A stretch of DNA of 64,000 nucleotides from an uncultured Phascolarctobacterium sp. (GTDB lineage Bacteria > Bacillota > Negativicutes > Acidaminococcales > Acidaminococcaceae): the NCBI GenBank assembly GCA_900544795.1, contig UQWM01000002.1, forward strand, positions 62,001 to 126,000, read 5' to 3'. The position numbers were made by a program, and so were the translations under genes. Of the stretch, positions 6,960 to 15,619 are shown piece after piece (within the stretch, counting starts at the first letter, position 1; every line of letters starts with the position of its first letter). The notes under the pieces were generated by a model. It did not search any database. It had not been told where the DNA came from and saw nothing but the letters and a program-made list of their open reading frames with translations.

Positions 6960-7865
6960 ATGGAAAAGAAACCTAATGTTGGCGGACAAGCTGTTATTGA
7001 AGGCGTGATGATGAGAGGGAAGGATAAGATCGCTGTCGCTGTAAGGCAGCCGGATGGGGAAATTACCATTGATGTGGGTCCGGCCAACAGTATTACCGAC
7101 AGATATCCTTTTTTGAAAAAACCATTGCTGCGCGGCGTAGTTGCCCTTTGTGAGTCGCTGTATCACGGTATGAAGGCACTGGCCTATTCGGCGCAGGTAT
7201 CCGGCGAGGACGATGAACAATTAGATAGTAAGGAAATGGCTATGACGATCGCTTTTTCAGTCGTTCTGGCCGTAGTTTTGTTTATCATTATTCCGACCTG
7301 GTCGATGCGTTTTTTACATGCATGGACCAACGACCATATGATTTTGAACTTAGCCGAGGGTGCGCTCAGGATGCTGATCTTCCTCGGATATATAACTGCA
7401 ATCTCTTCGATGAAGGATATCCAGCGGGTATTCCAATATCATGGTGCAGAGCATAAAACCATTTATACCTACGAGGCAGGGCTGCCGCTGGAGGTGGCGA
7501 ATGTACGCCAGTTCAGTACGCTGCATCCGCGCTGCGGCACTAATTTTTTGATGATCGTGATGCTGATCAGTATGTTTGTCTTTACCTTTTTGGGCTGGCC
7601 GAACCTGCTGGAACGCATTATGTCGCGTATTATTTTGATGCCGGTCATTGCCGGGGTCAGCTACGAGATCATCCGTTATGCGGGCTCGCATATTGATTCG
7701 ACCTGGGTAAGAACGGCGATTTTTCCGGGTTTGTGCCTGCAAAAATTGACGACCCGAGAACCCGACGATTCTCAGATCGAGGTGGCTATCGCTTCGCTGA
7801 AAGCAGTGCTGCCGCCGGAGGAATTGGCAGGAGAACCCCTTACAGGAGAAGAACATGCTGGATAA
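6960..7865 (+). CDS. DUF1385 (YqhQ-type) membrane protein
   Basis: A 301-residue protein of the DUF1385 family, annotated in Bacillus as YqhQ; its biochemical role is not established. Signature start GGQAVIEGVMMRG is followed by two or three transmembrane segments (around residues 95-120, 135-150 and 200-240) and the conserved Y-H-G-A-E-H-K-T motif near residue 160 plus H-P-R-C-G-T-N-F, whose His, Glu and Cys residues look metal-binding. ATG at 6960 follows TTAGGGAG. Its last 11 bases overlap prfA, implying translational coupling. Confidence 0.85.
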   Translation: MEKKPNVGGQAVIEGVMMRGKDKIAVAVRQPDGEITIDVGPANSITDRYPFLKKPLLRGVVALCESLYHGMKALAYSAQVSGEDDEQLDSKEMAMTIAFSVVLAVVLFIIIPTWSMRFLHAWTNDHMILNLAEGALRMLIFLGYITAISSMKDIQRVFQYHGAEHKTIYTYEAGLPLEVANVRQFSTLHPRCGTNFLMIVMLISMFVFTFLGWPNLLERIMSRIILMPVIAGVSYEIIRYAGSHIDSTWVRTAIFPGLCLQKLTTREPDDSQIEVAIASLKAVLPPEELAGEPLTGEEHAG

Positions 7866-8922
7866 ATTACAGGCAATTGAAGATAAATATCTTGATTTGG
7901 AAGCAAAAATCAGTGACCCTGAAGTTATTGCCGACCAAGCTCAATGGCAAAAGTGCACTAAGGCACATGCCAAGCTGACTGATATCGTGATGGTTTTTCG
8001 TGAATACCGCGATATGATGAAGGCTAAAGCCGAGGCGGAAGAGATCATTGCTGCCGGTGACGATAAGGAACTGGCGGAGATGGCTCAGGAAGAACTGAAG
8101 GAGCTGAAGCCGCAGCTGGCTGATTATGAAGAGCGGCTGACGATTTTGCTGCTGCCTTCCGATCCTAATGATGATAAAGACGTGATCGTGGAGATACGCG
8201 GTGGCGCAGGCGGTGATGAAGCCGCTTTGTTTGCCGGTGTGCTTTTTAGGATGTATACCCGTTATGCCGAGGGCCGGGGCTGGCGTGTGGAGATACTTGA
8301 CTCTAACCCGACCGAGCTTGGCGGCTTCAAGGAAGTTGTGTTCCAGATCAGCGGTGACGGTGTGTATGGACGCATGAAGTTTGAAAGCGGCGTGCACCGT
8401 GTGCAGCGGGTGCCGGAAACGGAATCCCAGGGACGAGTGCATACTTCTACAGTTACGGTGGCTGTGCTGCCTGAGGCCGAAGAGGTTGATGTAGAGATCA
8501 ATCAGGCTGATCTGCGCGTGGATACTTATCGTGCAGGCGGCGCCGGCGGACAGTACGTTAATAAAACGGAGTCGGCCGTGCGTATCACTCATTTGCCTAC
8601 GGGTATCGTAGCTCAGTGCCAGGACGAAAAATCGCAGCTTAAAAACCGCGAGAAATGTATGCGCGTTTTGCGGGCCAGGATTTTGGAAAAGGCCGAGGAA
8701 GAGAAAAGAGCGGCTACGGCACAGGATCGTAAAAGCCAGGTCGGCACGGGCGACCGCAGCGAACGTATCCGTACTTATAATTACCCTCAGGGACGTGTTA
8801 CCGAGCACCGCATCGGTTTGACCTTGCATAAACTTGATATTGTGCTCAACGGCGAGATGGACGAATTACTGGACGCGCTCCTTACGGCCAAACAGAGCGA
8901 GCAGCTGCAGCAGGTGAAATAA
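7855..8922 (+). CDS. prfA: Peptide chain release factor 1
   Basis: Recognises UAA and UAG in the ribosomal A site and triggers peptidyl-tRNA hydrolysis. The 355-residue length is normal. GGQ is at residues 231-233 in the R-A-G-G-A-G-G-Q-Y-V-N-K-T context, and the RVHTSTVTVAVLPE block is typical of RF1 rather than RF2. The start ATG overlaps the preceding gene and has AGGAGAA just upstream. prmC, whose product methylates the GGQ glutamine, follows one base after the stop. Confidence 0.97.
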   Translation: MLDKLQAIEDKYLDLEAKISDPEVIADQAQWQKCTKAHAKLTDIVMVFREYRDMMKAKAEAEEIIAAGDDKELAEMAQEELKELKPQLADYEERLTILLLPSDPNDDKDVIVEIRGGAGGDEAALFAGVLFRMYTRYAEGRGWRVEILDSNPTELGGFKEVVFQISGDGVYGRMKFESGVHRVQRVPETESQGRVHTSTVTVAVLPEAEEVDVEINQADLRVDTYRAGGAGGQYVNKTESAVRITHLPTGIVAQCQDEKSQLKNREKCMRVLRARILEKAEEEKRAATAQDRKSQVGTGDRSERIRTYNYPQGRVTEHRIGLTLHKLDIVLNGEMDELLDALLTAKQSEQLQQVK

Positions 8923-8923
8923 T

Positions 8924-9826
8924 ATGGAAAATAAACCCTTATGGACGATTGCAGGGGTTTTGGAATGGACAAAGCAGTATTTCGCAAATAAAGGGATCGA
9001 GAATCCGCGTTTAGATGCCGAAATACTGCTTTGTGCTGTTTTGAAATGCGAAAGAATAAATTTATATGTACGGTTCGACCAGCCTTTGGAAGATGAAGAG
9101 CTGGCGCTGTACCGCGGCTATGTGGCGCGCCGCGCCAATCAGGAGCCGCTGGCGTATATCCTGGGCAAGAAGGCTTTTATGAAGCACAGCTTTAAGGTGA
9201 CGCCGGCGGTTTTAGTGCCGCGCCCTGAAACAGAGCTGCTGGTGGAGAGCGTGGCTAAGGCTGCTGCTGGCAGCGGTGCCGCAGCTTTGCTGGATATCGG
9301 CACAGGCAGCGGCGCTATTATCGTGTCTCTGCTAGATCTGCTGCCGCAGGCGCTGGGAACGGCCGTGGATATTTCCGCAGCGGCTTTACAGGTAGCCGGT
9401 GAGAACGCCGCCGCAATCGGCGTGGCCGAGCGACTGACTTTGCTGGAATCAGATTTGTTCAGCAAGCTGCCTGCGGGTCAGTCTTTTGATATCATTGTTT
9501 CTAATCCTCCTTATATCCCGGCGGCGGATATCGCCGAACTGGCGGCTGATGTGCAGAAGGAGCCCCATGGTGCTTTGGACGGCGGTACGGATGGCTTGGA
9601 TTTTTATAAGCGCATCATTAGTGGCTGCAGCGTCTGGCTGAAGCCGGACGGCCTGCTGGCTTTTGAGGTGGGCATCCATCAGGCGCAGGAGGTATGCGCT
9701 TTGTGCCGTGAGGCTGGTTTGACGGCGACGGCAGTACGCAATGACTATGCCGCTATCGAGCGGATGGTTTTTGCGACGAGAGAAGGTACTTATTATGCAA
9801 ACCATTTATTGGAAATTACAAGCTGA
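8924..9826 (+). CDS. prmC: Release factor glutamine methyltransferase
   Basis: SAM-dependent methyltransferase that N5-methylates the Gln of the GGQ motif in release factors. 300 residues: helical N-terminal substrate domain (1-~85), then a Rossmann domain with L-D-I-G-T-G-S-G-A as the SAM loop and N-P-P-Y at residues 194-197 as the glutamine-binding catalytic motif. The start lies one base after the prfA stop with AGGTGA inside the prfA end, so it is coupled to its substrate gene, as in many bacteria. Confidence 0.96.
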   Translation: MENKPLWTIAGVLEWTKQYFANKGIENPRLDAEILLCAVLKCERINLYVRFDQPLEDEELALYRGYVARRANQEPLAYILGKKAFMKHSFKVTPAVLVPRPETELLVESVAKAAAGSGAAALLDIGTGSGAIIVSLLDLLPQALGTAVDISAAALQVAGENAAAIGVAERLTLLESDLFSKLPAGQSFDIIVSNPPYIPAADIAELAADVQKEPHGALDGGTDGLDFYKRIISGCSVWLKPDGLLAFEVGIHQAQEVCALCREAGLTATAVRNDYAAIERMVFATREGTYYANHLLEITS

Positions 9827-10901
9827 TAATGAAAAGTCAGCGTCGGCGTCTTTGACGCAGGCCGCCCGGCTGCTCCAACAGGGAGAAGTAGTGGCTTTTC
9901 CTACGGAAACTGTTTACGGACTGGGCGCTGACGGATTGAACGGTGCGGCTGTGGCAAAGATTTTTGCAGCCAAGGGGCGCCCGGCCGATAATCCTTTGAT
10001 TTTACATATTGCAGATAAAAATGATATTTTACCGCTGACGACCGGTTTGACAACGAATGCCAAAGCCTTGATGGAGGCCTTCTGGCCGGGGCCGTTGACT
10101 TTGATCGTGGCCAAGTCGGCGCTGATACCTGACGAAGTGAGCGCCGGGCTGGATACGGTTGGTGTGCGCATGCCGTCGCATCAGGTGGCGGCGCAGCTTA
10201 TCGCTTTGGCTGGCCGCCCGATTGCGGCGCCGTCGGCTAATATTTCGGGCAAACCCAGCCCTACGGATGCCCAGGCTGTTTTAGATGATATGCAGGGCAA
10301 GGTGGCCGGTATCGTCGATGGAGGACGCTGCGGCATTGGTGTGGAATCGACGGTGGTTGACACTACGTCGCCGGTGCCGATGATTTTGCGTCCGGGTGGC
10401 ATTACCCGGGAAATGTTGGAAGCAGTTTTGGGTGCGGTAGAGGTAGATCCGGCTTTGGCTGGCAGCACCGATTTTAAACCTAAGGCTCCGGGTATGAAGT
10501 ATCGCCATTATGCGCCGCAGGCAGCGATGTATTTGTTTGAGGGAGCTGCCATAAGCTATTTGCCGCAGGCCGTTAAGCAGGCTGCTGCGCAGGGGTTGAA
10601 GGTAGGCGTTTTATGCAGCACGGAACTTGCTGTACAGTTTGCGGCGGCCGAAAATAATATTGCCGTTAGCTGCTGGGGCAACGATGTGGCTGCTTTGGCG
10701 GAGCGGTTGTATGCTTTGCTGCGTGCTTTTGATAAACAGCAGGTGGACGTGATCCTTGCCGAAGGCGTGGACGAAGCGGGGCTGGGGCTGGCAGTTATGA
10801 ACCGGCTGCGTAAAGCTGCTGGTTATCAGATAGTGACTGTGGCAGCAGGCCAACTGTGTGCAAAAAGCGGTACGCTTTTACCGGGATTTATGTTAAAATA
10901 A
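9795..10901 (+). CDS. tsaC: L-threonylcarbamoyladenylate synthase (Sua5 type)
   Basis: Makes threonylcarbamoyl-AMP from threonine, bicarbonate and ATP for the t6A37 modification of ANN-decoding tRNAs. The 368-residue protein is the long Sua5 form: a YrdC domain (residues ~15-200; F-P-T-E-T-V-Y-G-L-G, K-G-R-P-x-x-N-P-L, G-V-R-M-P, A-P-S-A-N-I-S-G) plus a C-terminal Sua5 domain (~225-365) joined by the P-G-M-K-Y-R-H-Y-A-P linker. ATG at 9795 overlaps the end of prmC by 32 bases and has GAGAAGG upstream. Confidence 0.94.
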   Translation: MQTIYWKLQADNEKSASASLTQAARLLQQGEVVAFPTETVYGLGADGLNGAAVAKIFAAKGRPADNPLILHIADKNDILPLTTGLTTNAKALMEAFWPGPLTLIVAKSALIPDEVSAGLDTVGVRMPSHQVAAQLIALAGRPIAAPSANISGKPSPTDAQAVLDDMQGKVAGIVDGGRCGIGVESTVVDTTSPVPMILRPGGITREMLEAVLGAVEVDPALAGSTDFKPKAPGMKYRHYAPQAAMYLFEGAAISYLPQAVKQAAAQGLKVGVLCSTELAVQFAAAENNIAVSCWGNDVAALAERLYALLRAFDKQQVDVILAEGVDEAGLGLAVMNRLRKAAGYQIVTVAAGQLCAKSGTLLPGFMLK

Positions 10902-10964
10902 CATTATGAGTTATTTTGCCGTTAGTGGGCAAAAATATGTAAATAAACATTAGAGGTGACTTAT

Positions 10965-11408
10965 ATGAAAATCGCGGTCGGCAGTGATCACGGCGGTATC
11001 CATTTGAAAGACCACATCAGGGATTATCTGACTGCTAAAGGCATCGAGGTAGTTGATTGCGGAACGTATACGGACGCATCGACAGACTACCCCGACTATG
11101 CGGCTAAAGTCTGTCAGGCTATCAATGCAGGCGAGGTAGAGCGGGGGATCCTGATTTGCGGCACCGGCATTGGTATTTCTATTGCCGCCAATAAAATCCA
11201 CGGCATCAGGGCCGCTTTGTGTGGCGATGTGTTTTCGGCCCAAATGAGCCGTGAGCATAACAATGCTAATGTTTTGTGTATGGGTGAGCGTGTTATTGGC
11301 GTGGGCTTGGCAGAACTGATCACTGATACCTGGCTGCAGGGCGAATTCGCCGGCGGCCGTCATCAACGCAGGATCGACAAGATCACCGCACTGGAGGCGG
11401 AAAGATAA
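10965..11408 (+). CDS. rpiB: Ribose-5-phosphate isomerase B
   Basis: Interconverts ribose 5-phosphate and ribulose 5-phosphate in the pentose phosphate pathway. The 147-residue product starts KIAVGSDHGG, with the active-site C-G-T-G-I-G-I-S-I-A-A-N-K block and the S-R-E-H-N-N-A-N motif. ATG at 10965 is 8 bases after TAGAGG; a GTG at 10956 overlaps that site and is rejected. It begins the conserved rpiB - ywlG - glyA - upp run; the next gene starts one base after its stop. Confidence 0.95.
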   Translation: MKIAVGSDHGGIHLKDHIRDYLTAKGIEVVDCGTYTDASTDYPDYAAKVCQAINAGEVERGILICGTGIGISIAANKIHGIRAALCGDVFSAQMSREHNNANVLCMGERVIGVGLAELITDTWLQGEFAGGRHQRRIDKITALEAER

Positions 11409-11409
11409 A

Positions 11410-11955
11410 ATGCAGGTTGCAGAAATAGCTGCTCAGGCAGCGTTAGCGGCACAGGAAATTTTAGAAATAGGCGGAGTCAAGGCCGGACAGGTTTTGGTAG
11501 TAGGCTGCAGTACCAGCGAGGTTGTTGGTGATAAAATCGGCACTACGGGTTCTATCGAAGCTGCCGAGGCTATGTTTACCGCTCTGCTGCAGGTTACTGC
11601 GGCGCGTGGTGTGTTTTTGGCCGTGCAGTGCTGCGAGCATCTGAACCGTGCTTTGGTCACCAGCAGGGAAGCTGCCGAAAAGTATGGCTGGCAGGAAGTT
11701 ACCGTGCGTCCTGTGCGCCATGCGGGCGGAGCTATGGCCACTGCTGCTTATGAAAACTTTGCGGACCCTGTTGTAGTAGAAGCTGTCTCGGCCCATGCGG
11801 GCCTTGATATAGGCCAGACCCTGATCGGCATGCACCTGAAAAGAGTTGCCGTTCCCGTCCGTCTGACAGAAAACGAGATCGGCGAGGCTATACTCACCGC
11901 GGCGCGTACGCGTCCGCCTTTGATCGGCGGCGAACGTGCCAAATACCCAATCTAA
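11410..11955 (+). CDS. UPF0340 family protein (YwlG-like)
   Basis: 181-residue cytoplasmic protein of the TIGR01440/UPF0340 family, whose function is not established. Recognisable blocks are V-G-C-S-T-S-E-V-V-G near residue 33, Q-C-C-E-H-L-N-R-A-L near 75 and the D-I-G-x-T-L-I-G-M-H-L-K motif near 135. It sits between rpiB and glyA, as in Bacillus (ywlF-ywlG-glyA). Confidence 0.85.
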   Translation: MQVAEIAAQAALAAQEILEIGGVKAGQVLVVGCSTSEVVGDKIGTTGSIEAAEAMFTALLQVTAARGVFLAVQCCEHLNRALVTSREAAEKYGWQEVTVRPVRHAGGAMATAAYENFADPVVVEAVSAHAGLDIGQTLIGMHLKRVAVPVRLTENEIGEAILTAARTRPPLIGGERAKYPI

Positions 11956-11981
11956 TTTATGTTGACTTGGAGGGAGTAATT

Positions 11982-13229
11982 ATGAATTTGGAAAAATTAG
12001 CCACTGTCGATCCTGAAATCAGTGCTGCCATTGGTGAAGAGCTGGGCAGACAAAGAAACAAAATAGAATTGATCGCGTCCGAGAACTTTGTTTCTCCTGC
12101 GGTTATGGAAGCTATGGGCACGGTTTTGACCAATAAATATGCCGAAGGCTATCCGGGTCACCGCTATTACGGCGGTTGTGAGTATGTGGATAAAGTAGAA
12201 GTGCTGGCTATCGAGCGTGCTAAAAAGCTGTTTGGTGCCGACCATGTCAACGTGCAGCCCCATTCGGGAGCCAATGCCAACACGGCTGTTTATTTTGCCT
12301 TTTTGAAGCCGGGCGATACCATTATGGGTATGAACCTGTCTCAGGGCGGGCATTTATCCCACGGTTCACCGGTCAATATTTCCGGCAGCTATTATAATGT
12401 TGTTCCCTACGGTGTAGACCATGATACCGAAACTATTGATTATGACGCTTTGGCAAAAACTGCCGCTGAAACTAAGCCGAAAATCATCGTTGCCGGTGCC
12501 AGTGCCTATTCCCGGATCATAGATTTTGAACGTATGGCAGAGATCGCCCACAGCGTCGATGCTTTGCTGATGGTAGACATCGCCCATATCGCCGGTTTGG
12601 TAGCAGCAGGCCTGCATCCCAGTCCGGTGCCCTATGCCGATATCGTTACTACCACTACCCATAAAACTCTGCGTGGCCCACGTGGCGGCCTGATCATGTG
12701 CAAAGAACAATATGCCAAGGCTATTGATAAAGCTGTGTTCCCCGGCATTCAGGGCGGGCCTTTGATGCACGTTATCGCCGCTAAGGCAGTTGCTTTCGGC
12801 GAAGCTTTGAAGCCTGATTTCAAAGTGTATCAGCAGGCTATCCTTGATAACTGTAAAGCATTTTCTGCGGCGCTGCAGGAAGAAGGCTTCCGTATCGTTT
12901 CCGGCGGCACTGATAACCATTTGGTTTTAGTTGACGTCCGTGGACAGCAGCTTACAGGCAAGGTAGCCGAGCATCTGCTGGACGAAGTAGGCGTGACCTG
13001 TAATAAAAACACCATTCCCTTTGATCCAGCAAGTCCTTTTGTGACGAGTGGTATTCGTCTTGGTACGGCCGCCGTTACTACGCGCGGTTTCGATCAGGAA
13101 GATATGCGCGAAGTCGCCGCTATCATCGGCCTGGTGCTGAACAATCCTGAAAACGAAGCCAAACATCAGGAAGCTGCGGACAGAGTAGCTGCTTTATGCG
13201 CTAAATATCCCATGTATTCCAGCTTCTAA
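11982..13229 (+). CDS. glyA: Serine hydroxymethyltransferase
   Basis: PLP enzyme converting serine and tetrahydrofolate to glycine and 5,10-methylene-tetrahydrofolate. 415 residues, full length, with the G-Y-P-G-x-R-Y-Y-G-G block and the PLP-lysine motif T-T-T-T-H-K-T-L-R-G-P-R-G-G. ATG at 11982 follows GGAGGGAG by a normal distance; an upstream in-frame TTG is not needed. It supplies one-carbon units for thymidylate and purine synthesis, next to upp and a dCMP deaminase. Confidence 0.97.
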   Translation: MNLEKLATVDPEISAAIGEELGRQRNKIELIASENFVSPAVMEAMGTVLTNKYAEGYPGHRYYGGCEYVDKVEVLAIERAKKLFGADHVNVQPHSGANANTAVYFAFLKPGDTIMGMNLSQGGHLSHGSPVNISGSYYNVVPYGVDHDTETIDYDALAKTAAETKPKIIVAGASAYSRIIDFERMAEIAHSVDALLMVDIAHIAGLVAAGLHPSPVPYADIVTTTTHKTLRGPRGGLIMCKEQYAKAIDKAVFPGIQGGPLMHVIAAKAVAFGEALKPDFKVYQQAILDNCKAFSAALQEEGFRIVSGGTDNHLVLVDVRGQQLTGKVAEHLLDEVGVTCNKNTIPFDPASPFVTSGIRLGTAAVTTRGFDQEDMREVAAIIGLVLNNPENEAKHQEAADRVAALCAKYPMYSSF

Positions 13230-13251
13230 AGCCCGAAAGGAGAGCCTGACG

Positions 13252-13872
13252 ATGCAAGTAACAGTTGTAGACCACCCGCTTATCAAACAAAAAATCACTA
13301 AAATGCGTGCAGAAAACACCTCTTCCTGCGATTTTCGCGAATGTCTGGACGAGATCGCGATGCTGATGACCTACGAGGTGGCGAGAAACCTGCCGTTGCA
13401 GGAAGTTGAAGTAACTACTCCGGTAGCTAAGACTACCGGCTATAAAGTTGCCGGCGATATTTTTGTCGTGCCCATCTTAAGAGCAGGACTGGGTCTTTTG
13501 ACCGGCGTGCTGAAAATGATTCCGGACGCACGGGTCGGATTTATCGGCTTGTATCGTGACGAGGAAACCTTAAAGCCCATCGAGTATTACTGCAAGCTGC
13601 CCGATAATAAAGACGGCGTGACCATCGTCGTCGACCCGATGCTGGCCACAGGCGGCAGTGCCGCTGCTGCTATCACCATGCTGAAGGCGCGTGGCTTGAA
13701 AAATATCCGCTTTATGTGCCTGGTAGCGGCTCCGGAGGGCGTACAGGTAATGAACGAGGCTCATCCCGACGTACCTGTTTATACCGCAGCTTTAGATGAA
13801 AAATTAAATGAACATGGCTATATCGTTCCCGGCCTAGGCGATGCGGGCGACCGCATTTTCGGTACACATTGA
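13252..13872 (+). CDS. upp: Uracil phosphoribosyltransferase
   Basis: Salvages uracil: uracil + PRPP gives UMP and pyrophosphate. 206 residues with the V-P-I-L-R-A-G-L-G-L block and the PRPP loop V-D-P-M-L-A-T-G-G-S. AAAGGAGAG lies before the ATG. The stop codon overlaps the next start (TGATG), giving coupling to the dCMP deaminase gene. Confidence 0.96.
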   Translation: MQVTVVDHPLIKQKITKMRAENTSSCDFRECLDEIAMLMTYEVARNLPLQEVEVTTPVAKTTGYKVAGDIFVVPILRAGLGLLTGVLKMIPDARVGFIGLYRDEETLKPIEYYCKLPDNKDGVTIVVDPMLATGGSAAAAITMLKARGLKNIRFMCLVAAPEGVQVMNEAHPDVPVYTAALDEKLNEHGYIVPGLGDAGDRIFGTH

Positions 13873-14330
13873 TGTTTGATAACAGACCTGACTGGGACAA
13901 TTATTTTATGGAGATAGCCCAGGTAGTAAGCAAGCGCTCCACTTGCCTGCGCCGCAGTGTCGGTGCTGTTATCGTTAAAAACAGGCAGATCGTAGCTACT
14001 GGCTACAACGGTACGCCTTCACGGCTCGAGCATTGCTCGGTCACCGGTTGCCTGCGTGAACAGCTGAATGTACCCTCGGGACAAATGCACGAATTATGCC
14101 GCGGTATCCACGCCGAACAGAACGCAGTCGTTCAGGCGGCCTATCATGGCGTGTCGGTTAACGGCGGTACCCTTTATTGTACCCATCAGCCCTGCGTCGT
14201 TTGTACCAAAATCTTGATCAACGCCGGTATTGAACGCATCGTCTATGCCAATCCGTATCCAGATAAATTGGCAGAAGAAATGCTGATAGCGTCCAAGATG
14301 GAAGTAACGATACTGCACGATAAAGATTAA
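13872..14330 (+). CDS. dCMP deaminase family protein (ComEB-like)
   Basis: Zinc-dependent deaminase, probably dCMP to dUMP. The 152-residue protein shows the cytidine deaminase zinc site: G-I-H-A-E-Q-N-A-V near residue 75 (His ligand and catalytic Glu) and the C-V-V-C pair in H-Q-P-C-V-V-C-T-K. Extra C and H residues near G-Y-N-G-T-P-S (E-H-C-S-V-T-G-C-L) match the second zinc site of dCMP deaminases. ATG at 13872 overlaps the upp stop. Confidence 0.9.
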   Translation: MFDNRPDWDNYFMEIAQVVSKRSTCLRRSVGAVIVKNRQIVATGYNGTPSRLEHCSVTGCLREQLNVPSGQMHELCRGIHAEQNAVVQAAYHGVSVNGGTLYCTHQPCVVCTKILINAGIERIVYANPYPDKLAEEMLIASKMEVTILHDKD

Positions 14331-14333
14331 AAT

Positions 14334-14390
14334 AAATGCAGCATGGCGATGCTTTTTTAGGTAGATGCAAGTGCTGCATTTTATTTTTTT
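14334..14390 (+). terminator. Probable terminator after the dCMP deaminase gene
   Basis: Outer arms AAATGCAGCA (14334-14343) and TGCTGCATTT (14372-14381) are followed by a T-rich run. A smaller hairpin AGCAT-GGCG-ATGCT with six T residues lies inside (14340-14358). Either could terminate; which one forms is unclear. Confidence 0.55.
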
Positions 14391-14431
14391 CAAAAAATGT
14401 TGCTTTCGCAACAAAAAAATCAAATAAAAAA

Positions 14432-14460
14432 TGTTCAAAATGGTATTTTTTTGATATACT
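14432..14460 (+). promoter_or_regulatory. Extended -10 promoter before the tagO/wecA gene
   Basis: TGA-TATACT (14452-14460) is an extended -10; the -35 candidate TGTTCA (14432-14437) 17 bases upstream is weak. Confidence 0.6.
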
Positions 14461-14541
14461 ATTACACAAGAATACGCATTTGAAAAAATCAAGTAGTTTT
14501 TTTAGGATAAATAAGCGCTTTGAACGCTATGAGGTGAATAA

Positions 14542-15552
14542 TTGCAAGTGTATATGTTAGCTTTTGTGATAGCGCTTTTTACCAGCTGGCTTTTGACGCC
14601 TTATGTCAAGAAACTGGCTTTCCGTATCGGTGCGCTTGATAAACCGGACGGAAGAAAGGTTCATAAAGGCATCATGCCACGATTGGGCGGGTTAGCCATT
14701 TACCTTGGGTTTGTAATCGCTGTTTTGTGCAGCATGCATTTGTCCAAAGATGTGATGGCGCTTTTGCTTGGCGGCACGGTGATCCTGATCGTCGGCATCG
14801 TTGATGATATCTATCAGCTGCCGGCCAAAGTAAAGCTGCTGGGGCAGATCGCCGCTGCGGCTATATTGGTGCTTTTTGATATCAGGATCGAATGGCTCAA
14901 CAATCCTTGGGGCGGGTATTTTTATCTGGAATACCTTTCGATACCCTTCACAATCTTCTGGATCATCAGTTTCACTAACGTAGTTAATTTAATGGACGGG
15001 TTGGACGGTCTGGCGGCCGGTGTGGCTGCAATCGCGTCGATAACCGTTATTTTGGTAGCCATCCAGCAGGGTTTTTACCCTGTTGCCGTTATTACGGCGG
15101 CATTGGCTGGCGGTATTATTGGCTTTATTCGTTACAATTTCAATCCGGCAACCATTTTTATGGGTGATACCGGCAGTATGTTCATCGGCTATATGCTGGC
15201 GGCGATCTCGATTTTCGGCGCTGTCAAAAGTGCGGCGACCATCGCTCTGATCGTTCCGGCCATTGCTTTAGGCTTGCCGATCATGGATACTGCCTTTGCT
15301 ATCGTGCGGCGTTATACCAACGGCCGGCCTATTTTCCAACCCGATAAGGGCCATTTGCATCATCGTTTGTTGGCCATGGGTATGACGCAGCGACAGGCTG
15401 TGCTGCTGATGTATATTATCAGCGCGGTGCTGGGTATCGCGGCTGTGCTGCTGACTGAGGTCGGCGGCTATTATGCGGCAGTTATCATAGCTCTGATCAT
15501 TACCGCGGTGGTTTTTGGTGCTAAAAAGATAGGTATCCTAAACGATCGTTGA
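14542..15552 (+). CDS. wecA: Undecaprenyl-phosphate GlcNAc-1-phosphate transferase (WecA/TagO family)
   Basis: Polytopic inner-membrane enzyme that attaches a sugar 1-phosphate (usually GlcNAc) to undecaprenyl phosphate, the first step of many surface glycans. 336 residues with about ten membrane segments and the family motifs K-P-D-G-R-K-V-H near 35, D-D near 88, N-x-x-N-L-M-D-G-L-D-G-L near 152, F-M-G-D-T-G-S near 212 and the H-L-H-H-R-L cytoplasmic loop near 270. TTG at 14542 is 5 bases after GAGGTG, a better fit than the ATG at 14554. In a diderm it more likely starts an O-antigen- or ECA-like glycan than teichoic acid; the acceptor polymer is not shown here. Confidence 0.92.
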   Translation: MQVYMLAFVIALFTSWLLTPYVKKLAFRIGALDKPDGRKVHKGIMPRLGGLAIYLGFVIAVLCSMHLSKDVMALLLGGTVILIVGIVDDIYQLPAKVKLLGQIAAAAILVLFDIRIEWLNNPWGGYFYLEYLSIPFTIFWIISFTNVVNLMDGLDGLAAGVAAIASITVILVAIQQGFYPVAVITAALAGGIIGFIRYNFNPATIFMGDTGSMFIGYMLAAISIFGAVKSAATIALIVPAIALGLPIMDTAFAIVRRYTNGRPIFQPDKGHLHHRLLAMGMTQRQAVLLMYIISAVLGIAAVLLTEVGGYYAAVIIALIITAVVFGAKKIGILNDR

Positions 15553-15619
15553 TTATTAATAGCAGTTAGCTGGCCGTGAGGCTATAGCATACCGTATTAT
15601 ACAGTTGGGAGACGAAGTT

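Noticed and set aside
7867..8829. Reverse-strand frame of 320 codons opposite prfA
   Set aside because: prfA is unmistakable; the antisense frame is a codon-bias shadow, as are those opposite atpD (22354-23286) and bam/lpx genes.
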